From assembly GCA_039720395.1 (NCBI GenBank), contig CM077824.1:29789675-29853674 (forward strand): a DNA stretch of 64,000 bases. The letters are read 5' to 3'. Made by a program: the position numbers and the translations under genes. Positions 24,701 to 36,128 of the stretch are shown here, piece by piece. Within the stretch, counting starts at the first letter, position 1, and every line of letters starts with the position of its first letter. The notes beneath the pieces were generated by a model. That model was not told the DNA's origin, made no database searches, and was given only the letters and a program-made list of their open reading frames with translations. Origin of the DNA: Liquidambar formosana. Taxonomy: Eukaryota; Streptophyta; Magnoliopsida; Saxifragales; Altingiaceae.

Positions 24701-25481
24701 GATGAACTCATGAAAACTCTTTCCATATTCATCCTACCATGGCCATGGATTTAATGAGTTATATTATGAGTGCTATATGAGACTTTCTCTTTTTCCTAAA
24801 AGTGATGGATTCCTTGTTGATTACTCACATGCCTTTATACACATAGCAATAGGACTAATGAATACCCTTGTAGACCCCTGTAAGGATTTACATTTAGTGT
24901 TATCAAACTTCTAAGGCTATATACATAAGACAACTATGGTGTCTCAGGTCTAAGGATTACTTGTATCACTATAACAATGAGAAGCTGATTAACAGGTAGG
25001 TTAAAACTCCACTCAGTTGATCTCATATCTTTGGTCACATTCAATGTACCTATTCTTATAATAGGCACCCACATGTTGGTTGTAGTGTCTTCACACAAAT
25101 AGCTTGAGACTAGCTATCCTCCTAAAGAGTCAACCTAACAAGTGCTAGTCCTATGGTTCATTATTGTCCATCATAGTGAATCTTCAACTAGGAATGCTTT
25201 AGGAGTTTAGTACAGAGATATATTGATAGTCTCAAAATTACAACTCTTTATAATTCCATATTCTCAACTCTAACTCCATGGATATATCATGTAAATATAA
25301 ATGATGCATATAAACATAATAGAATAAGCCCTTTTATTAATTTAATAATAAATGTAATATGCATAAATGAAATCAAATGATTGTTCTTTATTCCTAAAGT
25401 ATCATCTCTATGATTGGCTGTAGGGCATACAACTAACATCGCCATCGCCTTAGCGCGGTGCCGAGTTTTAATGACTCAGCA
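21757..25481 (+). mobile_element. Probable Ty3/gypsy-type LTR, interrupted by a solo copia LTR
   Basis: It begins tgtagatacccattttcac exactly where the tandem unit is broken and has a promoter-like ccctataaataggagcc at about 22803. It may end gactcagca at 25481, after the nested solo LTR. Without that insert it is about 2.07 kb, a plausible gypsy LTR length. No primer site, polypurine tract or matching target duplication was found, so the right border and class are uncertain. Confidence 0.4.
23783..25438 (-). repeat. Solo LTR of the same copia family
   Basis: About 1656 bp, aligning end to end with the LTRs at 5014 and 13369 but clearly more diverged, with no internal region. Flanks are ttgcc (23778-23782) and tcgcc (25439-25443), a 5-bp duplication differing by one C/T at a CpG. 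It formed by recombination between the LTRs of an older insertion. Confidence 0.9.
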
Positions 25482-25673
25482 TCAAATCCTAACTCTTCAT
25501 TATTGCCATTTTAAATTGAACATACGAGTTTTAGCTTTCTCATTGGAATTGTTCCTATTTTAACCCATCCTTTTGTCATTTTTCCTATAAATTACTCATT
25601 TGGAAACACGGATATATATATATATATTTCATGTTTTAGAGAACCACATAGATTGAGTAGTATATAATAAGTA

Positions 25674-25934
25674 CTCCCTCTGTTCCTAAATAAGTGTCCT
25701 ACTTTCCTTTCTGGGATGTTTCAAAATAATTGTCCCATTTCAAAAGTCAATGGTCCTTTCTTATTCATTTCCTAAAATACCCTTAAAAAAGTATTCTCTC
25801 TTTTTCTAATGTTTTACACACTTGAGGGCAAATTTGGAATTTCAAAACATATACATTGATGTGAAAGCATTTAATATGGTTTTCTTAAAAAACGTGTTTT
25901 TTCAAAGGGAACACTTAATTTGGAACGGAGGGAG
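25674..25934. mobile_element. Stowaway MITE (Tc1/mariner type)
   Basis: 261 bp with terminal inverted repeats CTCCCTCTGTTCC and its complement ggaacggagggag, flanked by TA on both sides (25672-25673 and 25935-25936). Ends and TA target are diagnostic of plant Stowaway elements. No coding capacity. Confidence 0.95.
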
Positions 25935-26090
25935 TATTATGAGTTAATGAGGGTAGAGCAATGTGAAATTGTAATACGGAGTAATATTTTTTGAATCCTA
26001 ATTTATTTTAGGGTAAAATGCAGAAAACTACCCCCAAGTTTGGGGTAGGTTTCAGTTTGGTACCCCCAAGTTTAAAAGGCGTTAATTAGG

Positions 26091-27352
26091 TAGCCAAACT
26101 TTCAAATGTGTTTTAATACGGGGCCTATCGTAACCCATTGTTAAGGAAAGTAACAAAAAAATATCATGTGACAGGCACGTGATATTATTAATTGACTTTT
26201 AAGACAAAAATGCCATTTGTCATAATGAAATGACATTTTTGCCCTTTTAACCAAGTAACCACAATTGATCTGACCCCATCTCTCGTCTTCTATACCCATC
26301 AATTCCGATCTCTTTACCTAATAGCTCCCTAATTTTGGCCAACTCTATTTTTCTGGCCAAAGAGAATTTTTTCCAACTATCCCCTTTCAAATAGATCTTT
26401 GTTTTTATTTCATTTTCATTTTCATTTTCATTTTTCTATTATTCTTCAGTGTTAGGAATAATTGTCCATTTTTATTTCATTTTTCCAGCCAAATTCTGAT
26501 GTCGCCGACATGCTCTTCTCTCTCTTGTCTTCCCTCTTCTTCTTTCTTTCCTCTTTTTTTTTTTTTCCTTGGTTAACTTTCTCTCCCCCACTCCCTTTGC
26601 GATCTGCCCTCTCCCCTCCTTCTACGATTGACCCCTTTTATCAAACCCCCTACTCAAATTGAAACCAATAAGACCCTCAAATTAACAGCATGAAATCCCC
26701 TATATCACCAAAGATTAAAACCCTTTAACACCGGCGAGTGTTGCTGTGAGAGACCCTCAACCATTGACGCAACCGCAGAACGTCGTCAAGGGGAACTTAA
26801 GTATCACCACTGAGAAAAGCCACCAAGGTGAACCCTTGAATCGCTACTATGAACTCTTGAATTGCCACTGTGTAGAAACCCTCATGATGCCGCTGTGAAG
26901 AAACCCTTAACTCGTCAATAGTGGTGACGCTGTGAAGAAGACCACCAACGGTGGAGATTCTGCAACAACAAGGGGTGGTTGCTCCAACCAGATCTAAACC
27001 CTTCCCCTTCTCCTCTTCCACTAGTGTGACCCTAGCCAAATATGGGTATCTTGAAACCTTCCCCACCACCATGTGAATGTGACCCACGAGATGGGTTTTG
27101 ATCAGCACCAAACCCATGCAATAGTTGTGGGGCTAGAGCCCTTACCACTTTTGTATTTGGACTTACCCAAAAAAAAAAAAAAAAAAAACAAAAACAAAAA
27201 AGAAGAGGAGGAGTGATGGTGGTGGAAGAAGAGGGGAGTTAGCGATGAACAGAGCATGGGTTTGGTAGAAGAAGAAAGGAGTTGGAGAAATGGAGGAGCA
27301 TTAACAGAAATTAAAAAAATAAGGAAAAATGACACCGTTTGCAACCCGTTTT
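26091..27352. other. Interior of outer TIR element, no gene recognised
   Basis: CT-rich and AT-rich DNA with short frames on both strands (for example 26797-27117 minus). None resembles a protein I know. An A-run at 27171-27188 is on the plus strand. Confidence 0.35.
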
Positions 27353-27532
27353 GAGAGAAGGGAAATAACATCCTTTCGTGGTTGCCATTAACATCGTTAT
27401 GTATTTTCTGCCAACCAAATGTCTGAGTATCTATACTACTATATTAAGCCAATTCCTTTTGTGGTTGAATAGTACCTGAAAATACTAAAATACTCTTATA
27501 AGTTAATAAAATTAAGAGACGATTTGGTAATT
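27353..27532. repeat. 180-bp direct repeat, left copy, abutting MULE
   Basis: It matches 35537-35715 in direct orientation (shared: 'taacatcgttat', 'tctatactactatattaag', 'gagacgatttggtaatt') with roughly 10 percent differences. It ends within a few bases of the MULE's left end. It contains a Helitron-5'-like TCTATACTACTATATTAAG. Confidence 0.85.
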
Positions 27533-27535
27533 GGG

Positions 27536-27882
27536 TGAATTACTTTTTAATACCTTCAACTTTAGGGGTAGTTTCAATTTGGTCCATAAACTTAGAATCA
27601 TCTCAATTTAGTGACAACATTTGAACTTTTATGGATGGAAAAGATCACGTGAGCGGCATATTAAGCTGAGGTGGATCCAAGCTAGTGTCCACGTGTGCAT
27701 CCCGCCCAAAATCAGACGACGTGCGAAACAAGTGATATGAAGACCAACTTTTTTGAGGGTTTTCATCGAAAAAGAAAGCCAGATCAGCTCTCCTTTTCTT
27801 CTTCACGATCTCACAAGTCCCAAATCAGATCTCCTTCTCTTCTTCTTCACGATCTCTGAATCCAAATCTTCCCCTAAATCTT
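27536..27882 (+). repeat. MULE left terminal inverted repeat
   Basis: It begins tgaattactttttaatacc and includes 'gctgaggtggatccaagct' and CT-rich DNA. Its complement is found at the right end. Confidence 0.85.
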
Positions 27883-28405
27883 CTACAACAAATTATGGCA
27901 AAAATTTAACCCCAAATCACTGTGTTTATCAAACCTATAAGATTTATCAAACCCCAAATCACAGTGGGGGCTTGCCGACAATTGCCAGGACCACAGCCAG
28001 GACCATAATTGTGCTTTATTTTGTGTCGTTGTGGAAAAAGGTATGATTGTCGGGACCACAATAATGTTTTTACGACTATTGTGTATCGTATTAGGGATTT
28101 TAAGTAATTTGTTTTGGATTTTAAGGGTTTTAAGTCATTTGTTTGAATATATTAGTTGAATATTCTATGTAACTGGGAACCGCACTCAATGGTCCCCTAT
28201 AGTTAACAATGAAATTGTTTGTTTATTGAGTGTTGAATTGTTTATTCGAAATGGTCCCCTACAAGTACAGTATAATGTTTTAGTCGACTATGTTTGTTTT
28301 TTATACTTTATTTGCTCATCACTAATCACATGCTTTTTACCCATTTTTTAATTTGATTTGGTGTGTGTCTTTGATATTTTGAAGAAGAAATTTGTGCACA
28401 AAATA

Positions 28406-31110
28406 TGGATGGTTGCATTACTATTGCTTTGCATCATGGGGGTACTTTGTGGAGCACCCTTAGCTTGCATATGTGTGCGGGGAAGTTCAATACATACCTG
28501 ATATGGATTTAGATTTCCTCTCAATACCCCATATGAGAAAGTGTGTTGTATCTTTAGGGTACATGAATATGAAGAATATGTGGTATTTGTTACCTAGGAC
28601 TGGCTTTAGTGATGGTCTTAGGATTTTAGAGACTGACCGGGATCTTTTGGAGATGGTGGCATCATTAGGGCCCATGGATACAATTGTAGATATTTATGTT
28701 GAACATGGCATTAATGATGGGTCCCAAATTATACACCTCTTGATGAATAGTTTAGAAAATGTTGTTGCTGAAGATATGATGGACAATGATGATTCCAATG
28801 CAACTAAAAGGGGCCTTGATGATGTGGGTTGCAATGCAAAGCAAGGGGGCAATACAAAGCAATGGGGAATTGATGATATCAATTTAGGAAGTGATGATAG
28901 AAGTTACAATGGTGATGATGATAGTGGATGCCAAGAATGCGTTGATAATGATGATCTATTTGATATTGGGGTACATCAGTATGATAAAGATAATGATCCA
29001 TCATCAGATAGTGAGGATGAGGAGTAGCAAAACAATGTGAATGAAGGGGAAGGAGAGAGTAAGGGAAGTGAATCCTCGCAAGACAGTGATGGTGAGCTGG
29101 TAGGGAATGTTTTTTTTGAACAACATTCACATTCAGATCATGCAAACTCTTCTACAACTCCTAGTGCTGCTAATAGTGATGAAGATAAGATTTTAAGTCA
29201 CAAGCCTAGGTTTCTACAGTACACTGAACCTGCAGATATAAAGGAAATTAAGTTAGAGGTTGGAACTACCTTTAAGGACTCACACGAGGCTAAAGCTACA
29301 GTTAAAAATTATGCAATTGCAAAAGGTTACAGTATTAAGTTCACCAGGAATGCATCTGATAGAGTTACTGCAGAATGTGCTGATGGATGTGAGTGTTATT
29401 TCCATACCTCTTGGAAGCAGATAGAGAAGACTTTCAGTGCAAGTTATACATAGACATACATTATGTGCATGAACCTTCAAAAATACAATTATAAAATCTT
29501 CATGGCTGGCAAAGAGGTATGTGCAAAAATAGAGGGATAATCCTGACTGGAGTATTAAAGAATTGAGGAACCAAGTTAAGAATGACTTTGTGGTAAGTAT
29601 TAGTAGAAGCCAGGCATATAGGGCAAAGAAAAAAGCCCTTGAGATGATACATGGGAAGTACAAGAAACAGTTTAAGAAAGGAAGTTGTTGACTGACACAC
29701 CTTCAATTCCAAATGCAATTCCAGTGTTCCAAAGGTTGTATATATGTCTTGATGCTTGCAGAAGGGGTTTTGTGGCTGGTTATAGGCCTTTTATAGGTGT
29801 TGATGAATGTTTTTTAAAAGGGCCAACTGAGGGCCAGCTGTTAGCTACAGTTGGGAGGGATGGAAATGACCAAATGTACCCTGTTGCATTTCCTGTTGTA
29901 GAAGGAGAGACTAAGGAATCATGGGAATGGTTTTTCAAGCTACTGCTACACGATATTGGAACAGATCAACCTATTACATTCATGTCTGATCAGCAGAAGG
30001 TAAACAAAATATTATAGTCAACTATAGCATTTATTGTGAGTATGAAAATACATGCATGTTTGGTTTAATGTTTTAATTTGGTTATGTATACAGGGCCTTA
30101 TTCCAGCATTGGATGGATTGCTACCAAATGTTGAGCACAGATTTTATTGGAGACACTTGTATGGCAATCTAGTAAAGAAACACAGGGAGAAGCAGTTAAG
30201 AGATGAGATGTGGGTAGCAGTTAAGGCAACAACGGTTGCAGACTGGAAGAATCATATGAAGAAAATCAGTGTTATCAACCCAGATGCACATAAGGTAATA
30301 GTGAAGATGGACCCTACCATATGGGCTAGGTTTGCATTTAGCCCACGTAGCAAATGCAATTCTTTGTTGAACAATATGTCCGAGATTTTCAATGCATTTA
30401 TCCTTGAGAATAGGGATAAGCCAATAATAACTTGTGTGGAGATGATAAGAGAGTCACTCACTCATGGTTAGGATACAGGAAAAGAGACAAGCTTTAAACA
30501 GTTATAAGGGTCGCTTATGCCCTAACATTCAAAAAAACTTGAGGTTACGAAAGGGTTGACCAAAAATTGTATTGCTTTGTGGGCTGCTGATGATGTATTT
30601 GAAGTGAAAACCATATCAAATAAGTTCATTGTGAACCTATCTACCCACACTTGTAGCTGTAGGAAATGGGACCTTACTGGTTTGCCTTGTCAACATGCCA
30701 TATCAACTATATTCTTGAAGAAAGAGGTTGTTGAAGATTATATCAGCTACTGGTACACTGTAGAAACATACAAAAGAAGCTATGAGCACATTATATACCC
30801 TGTTGCAAGCGAAAAGTACTGGGATGATAGTGGGTATGGACCTTTTACACCTCCAGCACATAGAAGGATGCCTAGAAGGCCCAAGAAGCTGATGAGGAGG
30901 GATCTTGAAGAAATAGCAAGACCATTCAAAGTGTCAAAAAGGAAAAATGGGAGTACAGTGGCAAAAGTGTCCAAAACTGGGGTACGTATGAGGTGCCAAA
31001 AATGTCTTCAGTATGGACACAATAGGAGCACTTGCAAAAATCCACTTCCACCTGAAGCACTAGTAGCTGCAAAAAAGGCTCAAAAACTCCCGGTACGTAT
31101 ATATATTTGT
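28406..31110 (+). pseudogene. MULE (MuDR-type) transposase, decayed
   Basis: Plus-strand blocks in order: an N-terminal PB1-like region from ATG 28406 (frame break near 28460); an acidic Asp/Glu-rich linker (28750-29200) with an in-frame TAG at 29025; the MuDR DNA-binding region (29220-29440, CECYFHTSWKQ); linker to 29690 with stops and a likely deletion; the MULE transposase core (29690-30300) with Asp in GVDECFLKG and Asp in SDQQK; a GT..AG intron 30000-30093; a SWIM zinc finger (CSCRKWDLTGLPCQH) at about 30650-30710; and a CCHC knuckle (CQKCLQYGHNRSTC) near 31000. A 4-bp repeat ('actcactc') at about 30460 shifts the frame. It once cut and moved the element; it is now non-functional. Confidence 0.9.
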
Positions 31111-31880
31111 TGGTAAATATACTTTGTTTTTTTTCACTTATAATGTGAAATTCATCAATTTAATAAGACATTTAATATTCTAAGTGATGTGCAGGTTAGG
31201 AAAAAAGGACGACCCTCCAAAGGGAATGCAGTGGGTGGGCGTAATGTGGCAGGTGGTAGAGGTTCTATATCTCAGACAATTAGTGTATGTTAAAATGTAT
31301 AGGTTTTCAATACGGGTATTAATTGCTTATAGAAGTGTAATCGTCGATGAAGACAAACTTAATGTGGATTTTGTCATGCAGGTTGGCACAACAATGGGCA
31401 ATATTGGATATGTGGGGACCATTGCTACCAATGTTTTTAGCCCACAAGAAAGAGTATGTTGTTGACTTTGCTTTTTTAATAATTAATGGTTATATATAAT
31501 AATACTAATGGAATATTGTAATGCTGTTATGCAGTTTAGAAAAAGAGGTTCCATTATTGGACAATTGAGAGTGGATACTTTTGCCACTGGTGGAACCCAA
31601 CAAAACAGAGTAACTTATGGATTGCCTTTTTGCATACATATTCATGACATAGGGTTGCCTATACAATTTACGTTACAATAAACCCCACTTTCCATATAGG
31701 AATCCACAACCAAGAAATCAGCAACAGGGCCTGCACCATGCATTCCAAGAAGCTCATTTTAGAACCCAACAAGATGGTATGGTGGGTTTATAACACCAGA
31801 CGGAACAAGTAACACCAAACGTAGTGGTAAAGCAAGTGCCAGTGGTCAAGCAAGTGGTAGCATGTCAAAGTCACAGCCAT
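31111..31880 (+). pseudogene. Possible C-terminal exons of the MULE transposase
   Basis: After 31090, short basic glycine-rich coding-like pieces follow acceptor-like 'gcag' sites (31190-31290 beginning VRKKGRPSKGN, 31380-31460, 31534-31610), and the reading ends near 31880. They continue the low-complexity C-terminal tail typical of MULE transposases. Exon borders are uncertain. Confidence 0.4.
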
Positions 31881-31974
31881 GAGTTGAAAGAATTTAGTTG
31901 TTAGTAGCTGACAGTTTTTTGTACTTTTTGGGATAGCTTACTTCATTAGAAAGTTCATATTTGACTATGTAACT

Positions 31975-32190
31975 TAATGTTTAGATAAGTAATGTTTGGA
32001 CATGGTTGTATATTTGGGCAGGTTTTGTAAGTAATGTTTTGTAAATAATGTTTGGACAGGTTTTGTAAGAAGGTTCATAACCATTGGGCAGGTTTTGTAA
32101 GTAATGTTTGGACATGGTTGTATATTTTGTGGCACTTCATAGCCATTTCAATGAAGTATACGTTCGGTAGGTTTTGTAAGTAATATTGAG
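31975..32190. repeat. Imperfect minisatellite
   Basis: The motif 'caggttttgtaagtaatgtt' with 'ggacatggttgtatatt' recurs three to four times with variable spacing. It lies between the two MULE genes. Confidence 0.7.
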
Positions 32191-32363
32191 GAAATGAGCA
32201 ATTGCCCCATAATTCAACCAACCATATTATGCACAAGATATGCTTCACTTCTTTAAGTTGTGGACCCCATTTGTTACATAATTCAACCAACCATATTATG
32301 CAAAATATATGCATTGTATAAACATCAACCAAGTTAAAGGAAGATGGTAATTAGCCTATCTTT

Positions 32364-32490
32364 TAGTTGACTATTGAATGTTATAGTCGCCGATAAAACT
32401 GACTATTTGCTTATATTTGAATTAGTCACCTATAGGTATGTTATAGTTGACTATAAGTATGTTATAGTCAACTATAAATAATATTATAGT
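32364..32490. repeat. Left cluster of TATAGTYRACTATA palindromes
   Basis: At least two near-perfect palindromes (ttatagttgactataa and ttatagtcaactataa) and several degenerate ones lie directly upstream of the second MULE gene. They match the larger cluster at 34121-34400. Confidence 0.75.
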
Positions 32491-32515
32491 CAACCACAAA
32501 TTCAAGAATAAATCC

Positions 32516-33757
32516 GTGGTTAATGGCAAGGTGATCAATTTCCCATTCTTTACTGATAATAATATTCCAATTCATGATATTTTTTGTCGTATTGGGTGGG
32601 TATTATTCTTGTCAGTTAAATGCAATTCGTACCCTCGACTTGTACGTGTTTTTTATTCACATTTTAAACAGACAGCTAATCAGTATGAGACATGGGCCAA
32701 AGGAAAGACTATTTTACTTGATCATGCCACACTTGTCGAAATCTTCAACGTCCTAAAAGATGGCACTATTTTGAATTTTGGCATACACTTTCCAGTTGTT
32801 TGTGATGGATATGACCAAGAACAAGCCATAAGACAAATCTGTAGCAATCAAAATATTGCAACTAATGCCCTTCCAAAGGCCATACAACTCACATTGACTG
32901 CCCATATCATCCATAGTATAATCTCTTACAATATTCTTCCAAGATTGGGTAGTAGAAGCAACGTTAGTTTCTATGAGATCTATATCATTTGGTGTGTCCT
33001 AAATGGGCACAGACTTGACTTTTGGCCTACATCATTCTTAACATTCTCAACAATTGTGCCACAAAGAAAGAAACCAGGGGTTCACTCCCTTATGGTATGG
33101 CCCTCACCACCATCTTCAATTATTTTAATGTGCCACTGGACAATGAGATAGATTTCTACAAGCCCACGGACAAAGATTCTTACTCAACTGCCACATTACG
33201 CATGATGGGATTTGTAAAGAATGAAAATGATGAGTGGATCTACCGCGAACCAGTGCATGCAGGAAATGAAGTGCAGTACCAATAGGCACAGGATAAGGGG
33301 CAGCACCAAAAGGCATAGGATGAGGGGTAGCACCCAGAGGGACATGATCACATTCCCATTTTTTATCCACAGCAGCTACATGGGGAGCCCGTAGCACCAC
33401 CTCATCCCGAACTCGGCTTTCAGCAGACTATTCTAAATGCCTTTGCTAAAGTTGAAGCTTCCATGACTAAGAGTTTACATGATGTTGGGAGGCAACTGTC
33501 TGCTGTTGAGGATAGGTAGATTCAGACAGAAAACGACTTGGACACCATCCAGCGTTATGGAGACATCTTCACTAGCAAGGTGGATAGTCGTTTGGCCCGG
33601 ACTAAGACCGACATTCGCATCGTACGAGCTTCACTAACTAGCATAGAGCGATATATAAGATAGAATGCACCTCCACCTCCACCACCTCCTCCACCTTCGC
33701 CTCTAGGGGAGAACAATGCTCCTACTCTTGCTGACCACATTGTTATTGATGAGTAGC
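32516..33757 (+). pseudogene. Second MULE-borne gene, 'putative plant transposon protein' domain, decayed
   Basis: The first frame (from 32516) has RLVRVFYSHFKQTANQYETW and continues to about 33020. There a one-base shift leads into LAYIILNILNNCATKKETRG, LPYGMALTTIFNYFNV and a tail to 33285. After several in-frame TAG codons the same frame continues with a heptad-like helical segment (33415-33660) and a run of nine prolines near 33668-33700, and stops at 33757. The domain resembles the plant transposon-associated family listed in Pfam as PF20167 (from memory). The true start is unclear. Its function in transposition is unknown; co-residence with the transposase suggests a cargo or accessory gene. 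Confidence 0.6.
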
Positions 33758-34120
33758 TTTTTGTTGGATATATTTTTTGGATGTTAGATGATGTGTTACA
33801 AACTCTGTTCATAATTTCAGGTGTTGGCTATATTTTTTGGATGTTAGCTTTTTGTTAGATATAACACTTTTTGATGTACATGATGCATAAATGATTACCA
33901 TATTGGTGTACATAAAAATATGTAAAATGAAGTGAATGATTTAATGATTATCTTTTATATATTTTTTACTCCATTGATTATTGTGTATCTAGATTTCCTA
34001 CAACCTATGCATTAATCATATTAGTATGGTAACATCTTATTTGAAATGACCTAAGTTGACATCACAGACTTAAACGATTATTTTACATCAAAACATTCAG
34101 TATGGACATTTTCTACCAGA

Positions 34121-34400
34121 TATAGTCGACTATAAATGATCCCGTAACTGAAATCAACTTTCTGTTTGTTATAGTCAACTATAACGTGCTTATAGTCAAC
34201 TATAGTTCGTGGTCAATTATCACTTCAACTCTTTGTTTGATATAGTCGACTATAATCAGGTTATAGTCAACTATAACTGCTGCTGTAACTGAAACGAATT
34301 TTTTGTTTGTTATAGCTGAGTACAAAAACTTATAGTCGACTGTAGTCAATGGTGCCACATCAATTCAATTCTCTGTTTGATCAGCTTATAGTCGACTATA
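34121..34400. repeat. About 70-bp minisatellite of TATAGTCGACTATA palindromes
   Basis: Seven clear copies of a 14-bp palindrome (TATAGTCGACTATA or TATAGTCAACTATA) begin at 34121, 34170, 34191, 34241, 34262, 34331 and 34387, with a decayed one at 34310. Pairs lie 21 bp apart and repeat every 69-71 bp, with 'tctttgtttga' type spacers. The sites may bind a protein; that is inference. Confidence 0.9.
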
Positions 34401-35143
34401 ATATGTGTGAATTCAACATAACAACTACTCGTTTGATTAGGATTTTGAGCATTAAATTCATTCAAAGGGTTTTTTCACAATATTAAATGCTCCCAACTAT
34501 TGCCATGGTTAGAAATGTTTATAGGGTTTGCAATTATTCATCATAAACATTCAACATAAATATTGCTAATTGGTACATTTCCCATTAATTTAGATCAATA
34601 TCACAACAAGAGGGTCTTACACAACAAAAATTGCCCAAATACATGACATCCAACATCCACCCTAACACAGCAAAAAAAACAAATGGCTACATATAGGACA
34701 TCCTACAAACACCCTAACATTCCAACTTTTATGGCAAGCCAAACATACCCCTATTCATAGTTTTGGGTTTACTATATACAATAACCAAACAAATCAAGAT
34801 CACCACAATGGTAATCAACCATGAGACTATGATGCATCCCCAAAACAGTTTCTCCCTTCCACAGTATACATCTAGCTTCCTCAATAGCCTCAATATAATT
34901 TGCCTAGCACGCGGACACAATGGTGGATCAAACCATCCAAAATACCTACAACCATTCAAAGAGTAGTTTGGACAACCAAAGAACCTACGCCCAGGATTGT
35001 GATCAGTCCATGAAGTCGAAAGGTTTGCCCTTCTTCCATAGTAGCATTGGGTAGCTTCTTAAGCATCCATTTGAAATGAAAATGGTGAAGAAAATTAGAA
35101 GAAAATGCTTCTAGGGTTTTGTACGATTAATACCCTAGTTAAC

Positions 35144-35536
35144 TTTTCGGGAAGATTTGGGGGAAGATTTGGGTTCAGAGATTGTGAAGAAGAAGAGAAG
35201 GAGAGTTGATTTGGGGCTTGCGAGATCGTGAAGAAGAGAAGGAGAGCTGATCTGGCTTTCCTTTTCGGTGAAAACCCTTAAAAAAGTTGGTCTTCATATC
35301 ATGTGCTTCGTACGTGGTCTGATTTTGGGTGGGATGCACATGTGGACGCTAGCTTGGATCCACCTCAGCCTCATGTGCCACTCACATGGTCTTTTCCGTC
35401 CATAAATGTAACGGCCGTTGGTCCCTAAACCACATTGTAACAAAAGTTCAAATGTTGTCACTAAATTGAGACGATTCTAAGTTTATGGAATAAATTGAAA
35501 CTACCCCCAAAGTTGAAGGTATAAAAAAGTAATTCA
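35144..35536 (-). repeat. MULE right terminal inverted repeat
   Basis: Reverse complement of 27536-27882, ending aaaaaagtaattca. It contains an extra stretch of about 40 bp ('aacggccgttggtcc') missing from the left copy. Confidence 0.85.
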
Positions 35537-35715
35537 AGAAAAGGGCAATAATATTCTTTCGTGGTCGCTATTAACATCGTTATATATTTTTTGTTTACCA
35601 AATGTCTAAGTATCTATACTACTATATTAAGCCAATTCCCTTTGTGGTTGAATTGTACTTGAAAATACTAAAATATCCTTATAAGTTAATAAAACTAAGA
35701 GACGATTTGGTAATT
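35537..35715. repeat. 180-bp direct repeat, right copy, abutting MULE
   Basis: Begins immediately after the MULE end and matches 27353-27532 in order and orientation. It continues beyond 35715 into DNA not present on the left. Confidence 0.85.
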
Positions 35716-35868
35716 TTACCAACTTTGAAAAACCCACAACCTGTTTTTCCTTAATTCTCTCCCACACACACATGCGGTTTAAAAACTTGGAAACTGACAT
35801 AATAGTTCTATTGATAGAGTGGAAACTTGAAAAAATATGTTGTACATGCATCGTGTGTGTGCTCGATT
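35613..35868 (+). mobile_element. Possible short non-autonomous Helitron
   Basis: Starts TCTATACTACTATATTAAG, a typical plant Helitron 5' end, and could end at the 'ctcgattactaa' near 35868, beside the outer element's right inverted repeat. No strong 3' hairpin was seen. The left 180-bp repeat holds the same 5' end at about 27430. Confidence 0.35.
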
Positions 35869-35953
35869 ACTAATTTAATTGACGAGTTCTAAACTTGAGT
35901 ACCAAACTGAAACCCACCCCACCCAAACTTGGGGTAGTTTTCTGCATTTGACC

Positions 35954-36128
35954 TTTACTTTACCCTCGTTGTTTCATGACACCACATGATGGTATCACGT
36001 TAGACCGAAGACTTACTAGAGGAGTTAGGAGGCAAACTACCAAATACCACATCTTGGGGTTCATTCTTTTTTGCAGGAAATCTTGTAAAGAGACAGAGAT
36101 TCAGAATTCAAAAAGAGGAAGATAGAGA
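35954..36128 (+). promoter_or_regulatory. HAD gene 5' region between transposon and start codon
   Basis: Only about 175 bp separate the outer transposon end from the HAD ATG. There is no obvious TATA box here. At about 36067-36077 'ttcttttttgcag' looks like an intron acceptor, so the transcript may have an untranslated first exon further upstream, possibly beyond the transposon nest. Confidence 0.45.

Larger units (their letters stand above)
27536..35536 (+). mobile_element. Mutator-like element (MULE) with long terminal inverted repeats
   Basis: Ends 27536-27882 and about 35144-35536 are inverted copies of about 340-390 bp; the right copy has an extra stretch of about 40 bp near 35405-35450. 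The element carries a degraded MuDR-type transposase gene (28406-31290) and a second degraded gene (32516-33757), both on the plus strand, plus a palindrome minisatellite (34121-34400). It is flanked by 180-bp direct repeats in place of the usual 9-bp duplication. Confidence 0.85.
26011..35953. mobile_element. Outer TIR element (Mutator-like?) enclosing an 8-kb MULE
   Basis: The left end 26011-26090 (ggtaaaatgcagaaaactac) and right end 35876-35953 are inverted copies over about 80 bp. Flanks tttatttta (26002-26010) and tttacttta (35954-35962) form a 9-bp duplication with one mismatch, the Mutator length. Its own DNA is 26091-27352 and part of 35537-35875, with no gene recognised. The inner MULE occupies most of it. 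Confidence 0.6.

Noticed and set aside
21757..25481. Complete gypsy element
   Set aside because: No second LTR, primer site, polypurine tract or pol domain; at most a single LTR with an uncertain right end.
28487..29718. Minus-strand frames opposite the MULE transposase
   Set aside because: Shadows of the plus-strand transposase coding blocks.
34121..34400. CRISPR array
   Set aside because: The repeats are perfect palindromes in a tandem 70-bp unit without unique spacers, in a plant transposon.
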